A stretch of 64,000 nt of DNA from the NCBI GenBank assembly GCA_047621305.1, contig JBLHNB010000009.1, positions 1 through 64,000 on the forward strand, read 5' to 3'. Below the pieces are notes generated by a model. It did not search any database and was not told where the DNA came from. It worked only from the letters and a program-made list of their open reading frames with translations. Within the stretch, counting starts at the first letter, position 1. The number at the start of each line of letters is the position of its first letter. This stretch comes from Colwellia_A sp047621305. GTDB lineage: Bacteria > Pseudomonadota > Gammaproteobacteria > Enterobacterales > Alteromonadaceae. Made by a program: the position numbers and the translations under genes. Of the stretch, positions 26,689 through 35,559 are shown in pieces.

Positions 26689-26836
26689 ATACCCATTCCA
26701 TTAAGTTTGTGATCTTGTTGTGCGCAAGGAAAATATTATAGGGCAATGCGTTTGATTGACTCATAGCCAGTTATGAGGATTGAGAGCAACGTAGACCTGG
26801 AAAACATCAACCAGTCTAACTTAACGGGATTGCTAT
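26689..26836 (+). mobile_element. MITE-like dispersed element, copy A
   Basis: Starts ATACCCATTCCATTAAG and ends TTAACGGGATTGCTAT, giving imperfect terminal inverted repeats. Contains GTTTGTGATCTTGTTGTGCG and TTGATTGACTCATAG shared with copies at 37332 and 53645. No coding capacity. Confidence 0.75.
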
Positions 26837-26852
26837 AACATCAGAGCTTCGC

Positions 26853-27180
26853 TTAATTTTTAAAATCAATAGCTTCCATTCCTTCTATTTTTACTTTTGG
26901 CATATTATTAAGGTACTGCATAAAACCATGTTCGATTGCTTCGTTAATACGTTCTTTGCCGCTAGGTACCGTTACGAGATCGGGCTTTTCTTACATAAAC
27001 TTCGAAATAGTATTCTACGCTTTATATTCGTTATATTGTCACTTTAAGTGGCGCAATTATTGCTTGGGCTATTGGCAAGGTATGACTTAACGGTTTAATT
27101 TGAAGTGCTGCTAAGTTGTACCCTATGACTTTTTTGATAATACAATTATAATGACTTATAGATCGTGGTTCTTGGTAACG
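26853..27180 (-). pseudogene. Decayed minus-strand gene remnant
   Basis: Reading the minus strand from about 27180, one frame gives protein-like sequence (including LSHTLPIAQAIIAPLKVTI), then two stops, then EYYFEVYVRKA. A frame change leads into DLVTVPSGKERINEAIEHGF and ends IEGMEAIDFKN with TAA at 26853-26855. I do not recognise the family. The combination of stops and a frameshift inside sequence of normal composition points to a dead gene. Confidence 0.4.
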
Positions 27181-27281
27181 TTATTAATAAAGTAGAAGAT
27201 ATTGACTTTTCATACTTGAGTGCCAGTGCCATGCTGTAAAAAGTTCAATAAACCCTAATATATAAATTAAAAAGAAAGTGA

Positions 27282-29744
27282 ATGATAAAAGATTTCTCGA
27301 AATATCAACATATTGTTAAGCAGTTTCGCGGTAGGGTTCTCAATACTGGCTTTGAAAGCAAGTACGCCGCTACCGTAGAAGGTATCCCTGTGACTGAGCG
27401 TTTTCTCTTGAAGATGGAATTAAAGCGCCTAGCAGGCCCTTGTACTCGACTTATTGACTTACGAGGCCATGTTGATGGCGAATGTCGCTCTTTTGAACAT
27501 GGAGAACGTGTGCATTTTCTGGATGATGTTGCTATTAGAGTCTTTGAAGAAAGTGTTGCAGCTTACGAGGATTATACTTTTGGGGTTTATGAAGCGGTCA
27601 CCAATACAGAAAATAACTTTAGGGTTATTTATCAGAATGAAAAGCTAAGCTCGGCAGAACCACTGTTGAACGATAAACCCATTAAAAAAAATCTAGAAAA
27701 AACACAATACCCAGCACAACTCTTTACATTTGGCCCTTATTTTAATCGTTGTGAAGAGCGTATGAACTTTGCTATTTTATTACGTATCACCCTTGAGAAT
27801 AACAAAGTTATTGAATCTAGCAGTTCAGAAATTAGTGTTAATGGCTGCAAGTTTCGTTTTAACAGCATTGAAGAAATAGCTGTTGGTCAAGTCATCAATA
27901 TTCGTTTTATAGGACTTGAAGAAGAATTTAAATTTAGTAATGAAGAGGGTTTTAACTATAAAGTTTGTAATATTCTACTAGTTGATAATATCCAGTTGGT
28001 GGGGGTCGAAAGAGTTTACGATGAAGATCAGCAACATTGTGGCTTTAAACAGTTTTTAACGGGGTTTATTAAAAGTAACAAACGTCGTTATAAAATAAAT
28101 TTAGAAAATAGTATTAGCGCTATTCAATCACGATGTTTTGAACAAGCTGTTATTCCAAAAATCAATGAGCTACCGATTTTTATTGAAAAAAATAACGGTA
28201 AATTATCTCCTCGTTACGTGCTTACGGGCGTTAATAATAAAAAGCTTTATCACTACTGGAAAAATGAAAATAATGTCTCTACGTTAAATAACTTAATTAC
28301 TGAAGATAGAATTGAACGTTTGAAAGCAGCGATGTCATTAGGTAAGTCTTTATTAGTCTTTAGTTTTATTCATAAAAGCCATGATAAGTATTACTTCTAT
28401 AGTGCTGATAATGCTCAATTAGCTGAAGATGAAAGTTTCATGAGAGATTTTCTCGGGTTTTCAGCCAATAAATCGAATTTTTCTGTGACCAGTTTATCAC
28501 TATTAGCATTTGATCAAAGTAAAGCAAGCTTACCGTTAACGATCTCAGAGCCCCTTAGCCTAAAAGATGAGCATTTAAATGTTGCTATTCCTGACATTGT
28601 TAATGAAGCCTTAAGTCATATTGATTGCATTGTTGTCGCCAATGAAATTACCTATAAAGCTTTGGTTGATGATTGCAAACAATTATTTACTGATAATATT
28701 GAAATAACAAAATTGAAAAACTTTGGCCATAAACGTTCAGCCACGCCATTGGTCATTGATGAAATAGGTGTTAATTATAAGAATCATCGCAAAGAACTAC
28801 GTTTTAAATATACAACTCAAGTTATTATGGAATGTGATGGCGTTACTTCTCAGGGGGAATCAAATGACTTTTCAGAGTCAGGATTACAACTCACCTTAAA
28901 TAAAGCAATGGGGCTATCTCAAGGTCAAATCGTTCATTTGAGCTTTCCAAATTTACAAAAAATCACCACAGCCTTTGCATTAAAAAAATTGCCATATGAA
29001 GTGGTAAATATTAGTCAATCGAAAAAAACTATCTGTTTTCGTATTTTTGTTGAGCAACACCGACATATTGGGAGAACATTTTTTAAACTTCTTATTGATA
29101 AAAATAAGGAGAAGTTAACCCCTGATGAATATTCGATGATGAGTCCAGACTTAGCTAAGGCATTGCGAAATATTTACAGTAGTAGTATGACTATTCCGTC
29201 ACTTGTTATTCAAACCAGCGGCCGTCGTTACAAAGTTGAAGCGATTGTTATCGGCAGGGAACATGGCAAGTTTCTACCTCATATGCGGCAATTAAGCGAC
29301 CGTACACAGTTTTATAACTTGTACCCTTTACTGGGTAATTTACAAATGAATACCCTGTTAACGGCTCGTTTAAAAAAAATGTCGACACAAGCTGCACCAG
29401 CAACAGATATATTGTATATAGCGATTAACCCCGATATTGAGTTGGTCGATAAATCAGTAACAACGGTATTTGCTTCTGAATTTGAAAATAATGAATTGAA
29501 AACTCTTTTTATCATCAAAGCGCAGAAAAGAGGGTATTTCTTTGCGATTCAAGTAAAAATATCTCGAACTGGTGAGCCTGATATGGATTATCTTAGCCCT
29601 GAGTTAGATTATATAAGTTTTTATGCCATTCACCGCGGTAAGCAAATTGAGCAAGACTTATGGAGTATAGTTGGTGTCGTACAGTTGTTTGATATTACCC
29701 AAGAAGTACTCCTGCGTAATGATGTTTATACCCAAGCCACTTAA
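27282..29744 (+). CDS. Large PilZ-domain protein, putative c-di-GMP receptor
   Basis: An 820-residue soluble protein without membrane segments. Around residues 500-600 it has a PilZ-like stretch with KELRFKYTTQVIMECDG and NDFSESGLQL, where D-F-S-x-S-G corresponds to the (D/N)xSxxG motif of PilZ. An earlier region (about 165-220, with SSSEISVNGCKFRF) looks like a second, degenerate PilZ. The arginine part of the RxxxR motif is not clearly conserved, so ligand binding is uncertain. Its position beside serB is known from other Alteromonadales, and the five GGDEF/EAL proteins in this window make a c-di-GMP role attractive. The output is unknown. Confidence 0.65.
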   Translation: MIKDFSKYQHIVKQFRGRVLNTGFESKYAATVEGIPVTERFLLKMELKRLAGPCTRLIDLRGHVDGECRSFEHGERVHFLDDVAIRVFEESVAAYEDYTFGVYEAVTNTENNFRVIYQNEKLSSAEPLLNDKPIKKNLEKTQYPAQLFTFGPYFNRCEERMNFAILLRITLENNKVIESSSSEISVNGCKFRFNSIEEIAVGQVINIRFIGLEEEFKFSNEEGFNYKVCNILLVDNIQLVGVERVYDEDQQHCGFKQFLTGFIKSNKRRYKINLENSISAIQSRCFEQAVIPKINELPIFIEKNNGKLSPRYVLTGVNNKKLYHYWKNENNVSTLNNLITEDRIERLKAAMSLGKSLLVFSFIHKSHDKYYFYSADNAQLAEDESFMRDFLGFSANKSNFSVTSLSLLAFDQSKASLPLTISEPLSLKDEHLNVAIPDIVNEALSHIDCIVVANEITYKALVDDCKQLFTDNIEITKLKNFGHKRSATPLVIDEIGVNYKNHRKELRFKYTTQVIMECDGVTSQGESNDFSESGLQLTLNKAMGLSQGQIVHLSFPNLQKITTAFALKKLPYEVVNISQSKKTICFRIFVEQHRHIGRTFFKLLIDKNKEKLTPDEYSMMSPDLAKALRNIYSSSMTIPSLVIQTSGRRYKVEAIVIGREHGKFLPHMRQLSDRTQFYNLYPLLGNLQMNTLLTARLKKMSTQAAPATDILYIAINPDIELVDKSVTTVFASEFENNELKTLFIIKAQKRGYFFAIQVKISRTGEPDMDYLSPELDYISFYAIHRGKQIEQDLWSIVGVVQLFDITQEVLLRNDVYTQAT

Positions 29745-29790
29745 ATAGGCTTTTTTAAATGATTTGGGTATGTGCAGGAACAACTTTGTT

Positions 29791-30858
29791 TTACTTTAAC
29801 CAATGTAACATACAGTCTAAACCAGTAAAGTGTATTGCAGTATCAGCTTGTTTTTTAACTATATCTTTAGCGTGAAAAGCAATACCTAAGCTAGCAGCAG
29901 CCATCATAACTAAATCATTAGCGCCATCGCCCATAGCAACGGTTTGTTGGTGAGGTATCTGATATTGCTTACTGAGTTTAAGTAAACAATCGGCTTTAAC
30001 TTGTGCGTCTACCACTTTGCCCAGTACTTTTCCCGTTAATTTACCATCAATAATTTCTAATTGATTCGCAAATGCAGCATCAATTTTTAATAAATCTTTT
30101 AAGTGATCGGCGAAATAGGTAAAACCGCCAGATGCAATCGCAATTCGCCAATGATATTGCTGTAAATGGCTGACTAAGGTTTCTAAACCAGGCATTAATG
30201 GTATGTTTTTCGCTACAGCGGCTAAAATGTCTTCTGAAGAACCAGCGAGTGTTGCCACACGTTGGTGTAAACTCTGCGCAAAATCAAGCTTACCCTGCAT
30301 CGCAAGCTCAGTTACTGCCGCGACTTGTTCGCCCACACCAGCGAGTATGGCTATTTCATCAATACATTCAATTTCTATGGTTGTTGAGTCCATATCCATA
30401 ACTAATATGCCAGGTTCTCCTAATAAAGGGGCATTATCAGTTAACGCGGTTTCAATTTTTTCGAGCATGGAAAATACGGAAAGCTTTTGTCGTGCTGTTT
30501 GTAGATCGTTTGTTCGCACCAAAAATCGATAACTTGTTAGGCTATTGCGATAATTAATAGCATTTAACGCTATTATTGAAATGTCGCATGTACTGATTAA
30601 CCTTAGTAAAAGCGTTAAAGTTAAGTCGCTAAATACCACCAATTCGGTACTGATTTCTGCAAGAGAATTTTTTGGTAAGTTTGTTTGTGTTTTCATTGGA
30701 TGAGCTAGGCAAGGACAATCACTGTCAATGACTAATCTCTGATCTGTTAAGTTAAATAGATAGGGAGGTTTAAGTAGAATTTGCTCTGGAGATATAATTT
30801 GTTTGAGTGTTAACGCTTTAATTTCTTCAACGGGTAATACATGTACGGAAACAGACAC
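29791..30858 (-). CDS. serB: Phosphoserine phosphatase
   Basis: A 355-residue HAD-family phosphatase catalysing the last step of serine synthesis. The nucleophile motif is VMDMDSTTIEIECIDEIA at about 150-167. Motif II lies in IASGGFTYFADHLKD and the metal-binding motif in VAMGDGANDLVMMAAASLG. The N-terminal 130 residues correspond to the regulatory/ACT-like part, somewhat longer than in E. coli SerB (322). It converges on the PilZ-type gene and diverges from the ytjB/smp-like gene, the arrangement known in enterobacteria. Confidence 0.95.
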   Translation of the reverse strand: MSVSVHVLPVEEIKALTLKQIISPEQILLKPPYLFNLTDQRLVIDSDCPCLAHPMKTQTNLPKNSLAEISTELVVFSDLTLTLLLRLISTCDISIIALNAINYRNSLTSYRFLVRTNDLQTARQKLSVFSMLEKIETALTDNAPLLGEPGILVMDMDSTTIEIECIDEIAILAGVGEQVAAVTELAMQGKLDFAQSLHQRVATLAGSSEDILAAVAKNIPLMPGLETLVSHLQQYHWRIAIASGGFTYFADHLKDLLKIDAAFANQLEIIDGKLTGKVLGKVVDAQVKADCLLKLSKQYQIPHQQTVAMGDGANDLVMMAAASLGIAFHAKDIVKKQADTAIHFTGLDCMLHWLK

Positions 30859-30955
30859 TTTAAGACCTACTTGCTATTTTAATTTGATGATTTATCTAGG
30901 TGTTTTTTCAAAAACTAGACAGTATTGTATTTTATAAACATGTTATAGTAGTAAC

Positions 30956-31552
30956 ATGAATATGCCTTTATACCCTAAATTATCATCGATTTATAATAAA
31001 ATAATGCAATTAGCTATAGCAATTGCGTTTATCATTTTATTAATGAATTTATGGTTGTTCAACCATGATAAAAATAAACAATCAATTAACGACCATTTTT
31101 ATTATGTGGGGCAGCAGTACCTTAAGCAAAATATTCTTGGTTTATCTGTTGTTATTAAAGAAGATAAAAAATCATTACAAGATTATGTCGATAATATAAG
31201 TCAGCTTGATTGGTTAAAAGAACTTCATGTTTACGATGTTACAGGACAACTTATCGCGAGTAGCGAATCTCACTATAGTATTAAAGATCTTTATGGTATA
31301 TCTCCACATAAACTCAATAAGAGTGAAGAGTACATCCCTTTTGTTAGTGAGATACGCACTGATAAGTTACATGGTTATCTTCGTATGACCATAGAGAAAA
31401 AATATTTAACTGGTAATTTGTTGGCAAGTCATGATGAACAATACAGTTGGCTACGTTTGATGATGATTATTGCAGGCGTGGTCGGATTCTTACTCACTCG
31501 TGGACTCAATCGCTTTAGTCGCCAAGGCTTTAGAGTTTCACAAAATAGTTGA
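30956..31552 (+). CDS. YtjB/Smp (AhpA) family membrane protein
   Basis: A 198-residue inner-membrane protein. An N-terminal helix (LAIAIAFIILLMNLWLFN) and a C-terminal helix (LRLMMIIAGVVGFLLTRG) flank a periplasmic domain with LHVYDVTGQLIASSESHYS, a PAS/dCache-like strand pattern. E. coli ytjB (smp) also lies divergent to serB, which supports the assignment. The function of the family is poorly defined. Its stop is only two bases from the convergent tatD-family stop. Confidence 0.8.
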   Translation: MNMPLYPKLSSIYNKIMQLAIAIAFIILLMNLWLFNHDKNKQSINDHFYYVGQQYLKQNILGLSVVIKEDKKSLQDYVDNISQLDWLKELHVYDVTGQLIASSESHYSIKDLYGISPHKLNKSEEYIPFVSEIRTDKLHGYLRMTIEKKYLTGNLLASHDEQYSWLRLMMIIAGVVGFLLTRGLNRFSRQGFRVSQNS

Positions 31553-31554
31553 TT

Positions 31555-32355
31555 TTAAACTTCTGGCAGATTAAATAGTACTTTCACCGTCTGCTCAATG
31601 TTGCTTGCGAGCTGTTCAGCAGATCCTCCTCTGATATTCACTAAACAATTAAAAACATCAATCAGCCGTAATGGTGAATTGGGGTGTCCTTGGTGATCTG
31701 CAAGCGGCATACTCGGCGCATCTGTTTCTAAAACAAAGCTTGAACTTGGTAACCGTTTAATCGTTTTAATGGTTTTTATCGCCCGCGGATAGGTGATGGT
31801 GCCGCCTATGCCTAATTTGAAACCCAAATCAATATACTGAGATGCTTGTTGATAACTACCTGAAAAAGCGTGGATAATACCTGCCCTATTTAATTTAGCC
31901 TTTTTTAATAAAGCGATCACTTCCGGATGAGAGCGTCGATGATGAACAATGATGGGTAAATCATGCTGCTGGGCTAAGGTGAGTTGATATTCAAAAAAGT
32001 GCTGTTGCTGTATTAAGTTATTTTGTTCTTTAGCGATAACGCCATCTATACCCGCTTCGCCAATTGCAATGATATTTTTTTTATGGTTTGTCACCCACAA
32101 GGATAAATCGTCTAGATGTGCTTTTGTTAAACCTTTTAAAAACCAAGGATGAATGCCGAGACACGCATATAGCAGGGGATGGTTATCTTTTTGAGGTAAA
32201 GTACAAAGTGTGAGTACTTTTTGCCAGTTATCAGGGCTAATTGAAGGAACAATTACTTGATGAATTCCTTGTTTGGCACACTGTACTAATAACTGAGGCA
32301 AGTCCTGAGTAAATGCATCAAAATCTAAATGACAATGGCTATCGGTTAGTAACAT
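31555..32355 (-). CDS. TatD family metal-dependent hydrolase
   Basis: A 266-residue TIM-barrel hydrolase. The N-terminal metal motif is LTDSHCHLDF. GEAGID, HHRRSHPEV, HAFSGSY and the late ETDAPSMP supply the other metal and catalytic residues. TatD relatives act as 3'-5' exonucleases or deoxyribonucleases in DNA repair and turnover. The sequence resembles YjjV more than TatD itself in length and context, though I cannot decide between them. It is the last gene of the argS-HDOD-tatD minus-strand run. Confidence 0.85.
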   Translation of the reverse strand: MLLTDSHCHLDFDAFTQDLPQLLVQCAKQGIHQVIVPSISPDNWQKVLTLCTLPQKDNHPLLYACLGIHPWFLKGLTKAHLDDLSLWVTNHKKNIIAIGEAGIDGVIAKEQNNLIQQQHFFEYQLTLAQQHDLPIIVHHRRSHPEVIALLKKAKLNRAGIIHAFSGSYQQASQYIDLGFKLGIGGTITYPRAIKTIKTIKRLPSSSFVLETDAPSMPLADHQGHPNSPLRLIDVFNCLVNIRGGSAEQLASNIEQTVKVLFNLPEV

Positions 32356-32373
32356 GGTTAACCCAAATTGGTA

Positions 32374-33498
32374 TTACTTTAAACGTAGCGCACGATCTTG
32401 TAACTTTTCAAGAATGCCCTGCATTTTATAATGTTCAATAAATTTAGTACAGGGCTCACGCTCATGCAATAAAGTATCGGCTAAATATACAGCTTGGGCA
32501 ACACCAAATGACTTACCAAGTAGCTTTTCAGGACTGTGGTGTAAAATTATAGCTTCAATTAACGTATACGAAAAGCTCCACATATGCAGTAAATAAGCCC
32601 CAATTTGGCAATGATTAGTTTTGAATACTTTATTTTCTAAAGCTGTATTATTTGCGGTTAATTTATAATTCTTTAAGTAAAGACTGGTTAATTTAGGATT
32701 CATTTCAAACAATACAATTTTACCTATATCATGCAATAGTCCTGCTAACATCGCCGCTTGTTTTAATTCAGGCTTAACCAGAGATGCTGCTAGTTTTGCG
32801 GTTGCCAAACAATGCAATTGTTGATCAAGTAGCGAAAAACCTTTGATATCAGGCTCATAAGAAAAAAGCTCTGCAGTCATAACAATACAGCAGAGTGCAT
32901 CTAGTCCCATTTTTGTAATCGCATCGCTAATACTATTAAGAGTTTTTCCTTTGTTCATAAATGCATTATTGGAAAATTGTAGCACTTTAGCCGCTAAAGC
33001 AGGGTCTTGTGAGATGATGTCAGAAATCTTTTTTGAATCAGCATTATTCTCTTTTAAAACAGCATTGAGCTGCATATAAACCTTAGGTGGGCTTGGTAGT
33101 GTTTTCACCAGAGCAACCGCTTTTATGATTGATTCTTTGGTGATCGCTTTTTGATTTTCAGCTAATGAGGTAATGGTCTGCACAATGTTTTTGGTATTAA
33201 TCGGCTGCATGTAGTTATAGTGGGCAAGGCCATCCACATGCTTTAATAGAGTTGACTGATCACTGATAACAACTCGAACCATTGCAGGAAAACTGTTAGT
33301 TAACGATGCTAATAACTTTACCGCACTGATTTTTTTTAATGCAGCGCTGATTATGACTACATTAAACTTGGCTGTAGTTAATGTATTCATCGAAAAATCT
33401 AGTTCATTAATATAGATTAATGAACTATTACTTTTTTCAAAACCAGCTTGAAGCGTTTTTAGCTGGGGTTGTGATGCATCTATTATTAAAATATTCAT
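32374..33498 (-). CDS. HDOD-domain protein with a pseudo-receiver domain
   Basis: A 374-residue protein. The first 120 residues have a receiver-like alternation (MNILIIDASQPQ, then VVIISAALKK) but no Asp at the expected phospho-acceptor position. An HDOD domain follows (about 135-330), with TLPSPPKVYMQLNAV, ALAAKVLQFSNNA and an HD-like LLHDIGKIVLFEM. HDOD proteins are signalling adaptors related to HD hydrolases and often act with c-di-GMP or two-component systems. It is 12 bases after argS and 18 before tatD, so they share a transcript. Confidence 0.8.
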   Translation of the reverse strand: MNILIIDASQPQLKTLQAGFEKSNSSLIYINELDFSMNTLTTAKFNVVIISAALKKISAVKLLASLTNSFPAMVRVVISDQSTLLKHVDGLAHYNYMQPINTKNIVQTITSLAENQKAITKESIIKAVALVKTLPSPPKVYMQLNAVLKENNADSKKISDIISQDPALAAKVLQFSNNAFMNKGKTLNSISDAITKMGLDALCCIVMTAELFSYEPDIKGFSLLDQQLHCLATAKLAASLVKPELKQAAMLAGLLHDIGKIVLFEMNPKLTSLYLKNYKLTANNTALENKVFKTNHCQIGAYLLHMWSFSYTLIEAIILHHSPEKLLGKSFGVAQAVYLADTLLHEREPCTKFIEHYKMQGILEKLQDRALRLK

Positions 33499-33510
33499 CT
33501 AGAGTCAAAT

Positions 33511-35256
33511 TTACATACGTTCCATTACATCAATACCTAAAATATCTAAACCTTGTTTTAAGGTTTGAGATATTAGCTGACATAATAATAACCGAGATTG
33601 CTGTACATCCATGCTTATATCATCTTTTAAGATAGGACAGGCTTCGTAAAAACTCATATATAAGCTAGATAATTCGTATAAATAATTGCAGAGTAAGTTG
33701 GGAGTACATTCGCTAACGACAGCGTCAATAACATCTTCAAGTTGTAATAACTTTAATGCTAAGGCTTTTTCTTGGGGGGCTATTATTTGCAATACGGCAG
33801 TATTAATCGATTGTTCGTTATTATCTTTTGCTTTAGAGAATATACTTTGAATACGTGAATAAGCGTATTGTAAATAAGGGGCTGTTGCGCCTTCAAAACT
33901 AAGCATGGTTTCCCAGCTAAAAATATAATCGCTGGTACGGTTTTTTGATAAGTCAGCAAACTTCACTGCACCTATACCGACTTTTTCACTAATGGTGAGT
34001 AAGTCGCTCTGGCTAATATCAGGGTTTTTCTCTTGAATTAACTTGCTGGCACGAATGACGGCTTCATCAAGCAATTCAGCGAGTTTAATTGTACCGCCGG
34101 TGCGGGTTTTAAACGGTGTTCCGTCATCTCCCATCATCATACCAAACGGACAATGCTGATAAGCGACATTTTCAGGTAAAAAACCAGCTTTACGAGCGAC
34201 TATTTCTACTTGTTTAAAGTGTAGTGCTTGGCGAGCATCTGTAAAAATAACGATGCGGTCAGCATTTAACTCGCCACTACGATAGCGACAGGCTGATAAA
34301 TCCGTAGTGGCATACAAATAACCGCCACCTGATTTTTGCACGATAAATACCGAAGGCTCACCGTCTTTATTGGCCATTTCATTAATGAATACAGCTTTGG
34401 CGCCTTGACTTTCAACTGCGATATCTTTCGCCATTAGTTCATCGATAACGTTCGACAAATCGTGATTATAAGCACTTTCACCCATAATATCACCGCGCGT
34501 TAATGAGACATTAAGCTTTTGATAAATGTCTTCGCTGTGCGTTATGGAGATATCGATAAATTGTTGCCATAATTTTGCACATTGTAAATCACCACCTTGA
34601 AGTTTAACCACGTACTCACGGGCTCTATCGGCGAAACCTTCCTCGTTATCAAAACGAACTTTTGCTTCGCGGTAAAAATTCTCTAAGTCGGAGAGCGCCG
34701 TTTCAGCCACTTCATCAGCAGCAAGTTTATCGTTTAAATGTGCTAACAACATGCCGAACTGAGTTCCCCAGTCACCCATGTGGTTCTGACGAATAACGCT
34801 ATGCCCTTTAAACTCAATAGCTCGAGTAACTGCATCACCGATGATGGTTGAACGTAAGTGACCGACGTGCATTTCTTTGGCAAGGTTAGGGGCGGAATAA
34901 TCTACAACCACTGTTTGTGGTTTATTAGGAGGGGTAACCCCGAGTTTTTTATCATCACCAATATTGATCAGTTGTTGTGCTAACCAGTTTTTGTCTAAAT
35001 GAATATTAATAAAACCAGGACCTGCTAATTCTACTTTTTCAGCAATGCCGTCGAGATCTAAATGTGCAACTACTTGTGTTGCCAGTTCTCGTGGGTTCGT
35101 TTTAAGCTTTTTAGCTGCGCCCATAACACCGTTAGCTTGATAATCACCAAAATTTGCTCGATTAGAAAGACTAACCGCAGGGTTAGTATCTGCAGATAAA
35201 CCTGCCGCAACCATTGCGGATAAAACTTTTTCACTTAAAATTTGTTTAATGTTCAT
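33511..35256 (-). CDS. argS: Arginyl-tRNA synthetase
   Basis: A 581-residue class I synthetase. The HIGH motif is in SAPNLAKEMHVGHLRSTIIG. The N-terminal Add1 domain (MNIKQILSEKVLSAMVAAGL) and the C-terminal anticodon-binding domain ending IDVMERM are complete. As usual for ArgRS, the KMSKS motif is not canonical (FKTRTGGTIKLAELL region). It is the first gene of the minus-strand run. Confidence 0.97.
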   Translation of the reverse strand: MNIKQILSEKVLSAMVAAGLSADTNPAVSLSNRANFGDYQANGVMGAAKKLKTNPRELATQVVAHLDLDGIAEKVELAGPGFINIHLDKNWLAQQLINIGDDKKLGVTPPNKPQTVVVDYSAPNLAKEMHVGHLRSTIIGDAVTRAIEFKGHSVIRQNHMGDWGTQFGMLLAHLNDKLAADEVAETALSDLENFYREAKVRFDNEEGFADRAREYVVKLQGGDLQCAKLWQQFIDISITHSEDIYQKLNVSLTRGDIMGESAYNHDLSNVIDELMAKDIAVESQGAKAVFINEMANKDGEPSVFIVQKSGGGYLYATTDLSACRYRSGELNADRIVIFTDARQALHFKQVEIVARKAGFLPENVAYQHCPFGMMMGDDGTPFKTRTGGTIKLAELLDEAVIRASKLIQEKNPDISQSDLLTISEKVGIGAVKFADLSKNRTSDYIFSWETMLSFEGATAPYLQYAYSRIQSIFSKAKDNNEQSINTAVLQIIAPQEKALALKLLQLEDVIDAVVSECTPNLLCNYLYELSSLYMSFYEACPILKDDISMDVQQSRLLLCQLISQTLKQGLDILGIDVMERM

Positions 35257-35559
35257 AAAATAAACTCTTTCTCATGGTTATGTGACTCAATTACGGTATT
35301 AATGATATTCACATGCTATGCATGTTTGGTGTCATTTCTTTGACCTTGAGTCAACGCACTGCGAGTAAGGCATTATTTCGCAGTGCGTCATATAATTTAT
35401 AATCAATTTATCGTAAAGTGTTTAAAACACCAGCTAAACCTAATGATTTATCTATTCAGTTTTGCACCTTGATACTATTTTAACAAAGCGTCGGTGACTT
35501 TCTATTAATGACTTTAATTTACCTAAATGAGCTAATAAAAAGTCTTAAGCAACGTAAAA
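35257..35559. other. Intergenic region between argS and prfC with a perfect 11-bp hairpin
   Basis: ACGCACTGCGA (35354-35364) pairs perfectly with TCGCAGTGCGT (35378-35388) with a 13-base loop. There is no T-run on either strand. It lies after the prfC stop and before the argS start on the minus strand, so it may end prfC mRNA or regulate argS. Nothing else is seen. Confidence 0.6.

Larger units (their letters stand above)
26578..27281. other. Gene-free region with a MITE copy and a decayed gene
   Basis: About 700 bases. A MITE-like element (26689-26836) is followed by minus-strand protein-like remnants (26853-27180). The last hundred bases should hold the promoter of the PilZ-type gene. Confidence 0.5.
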
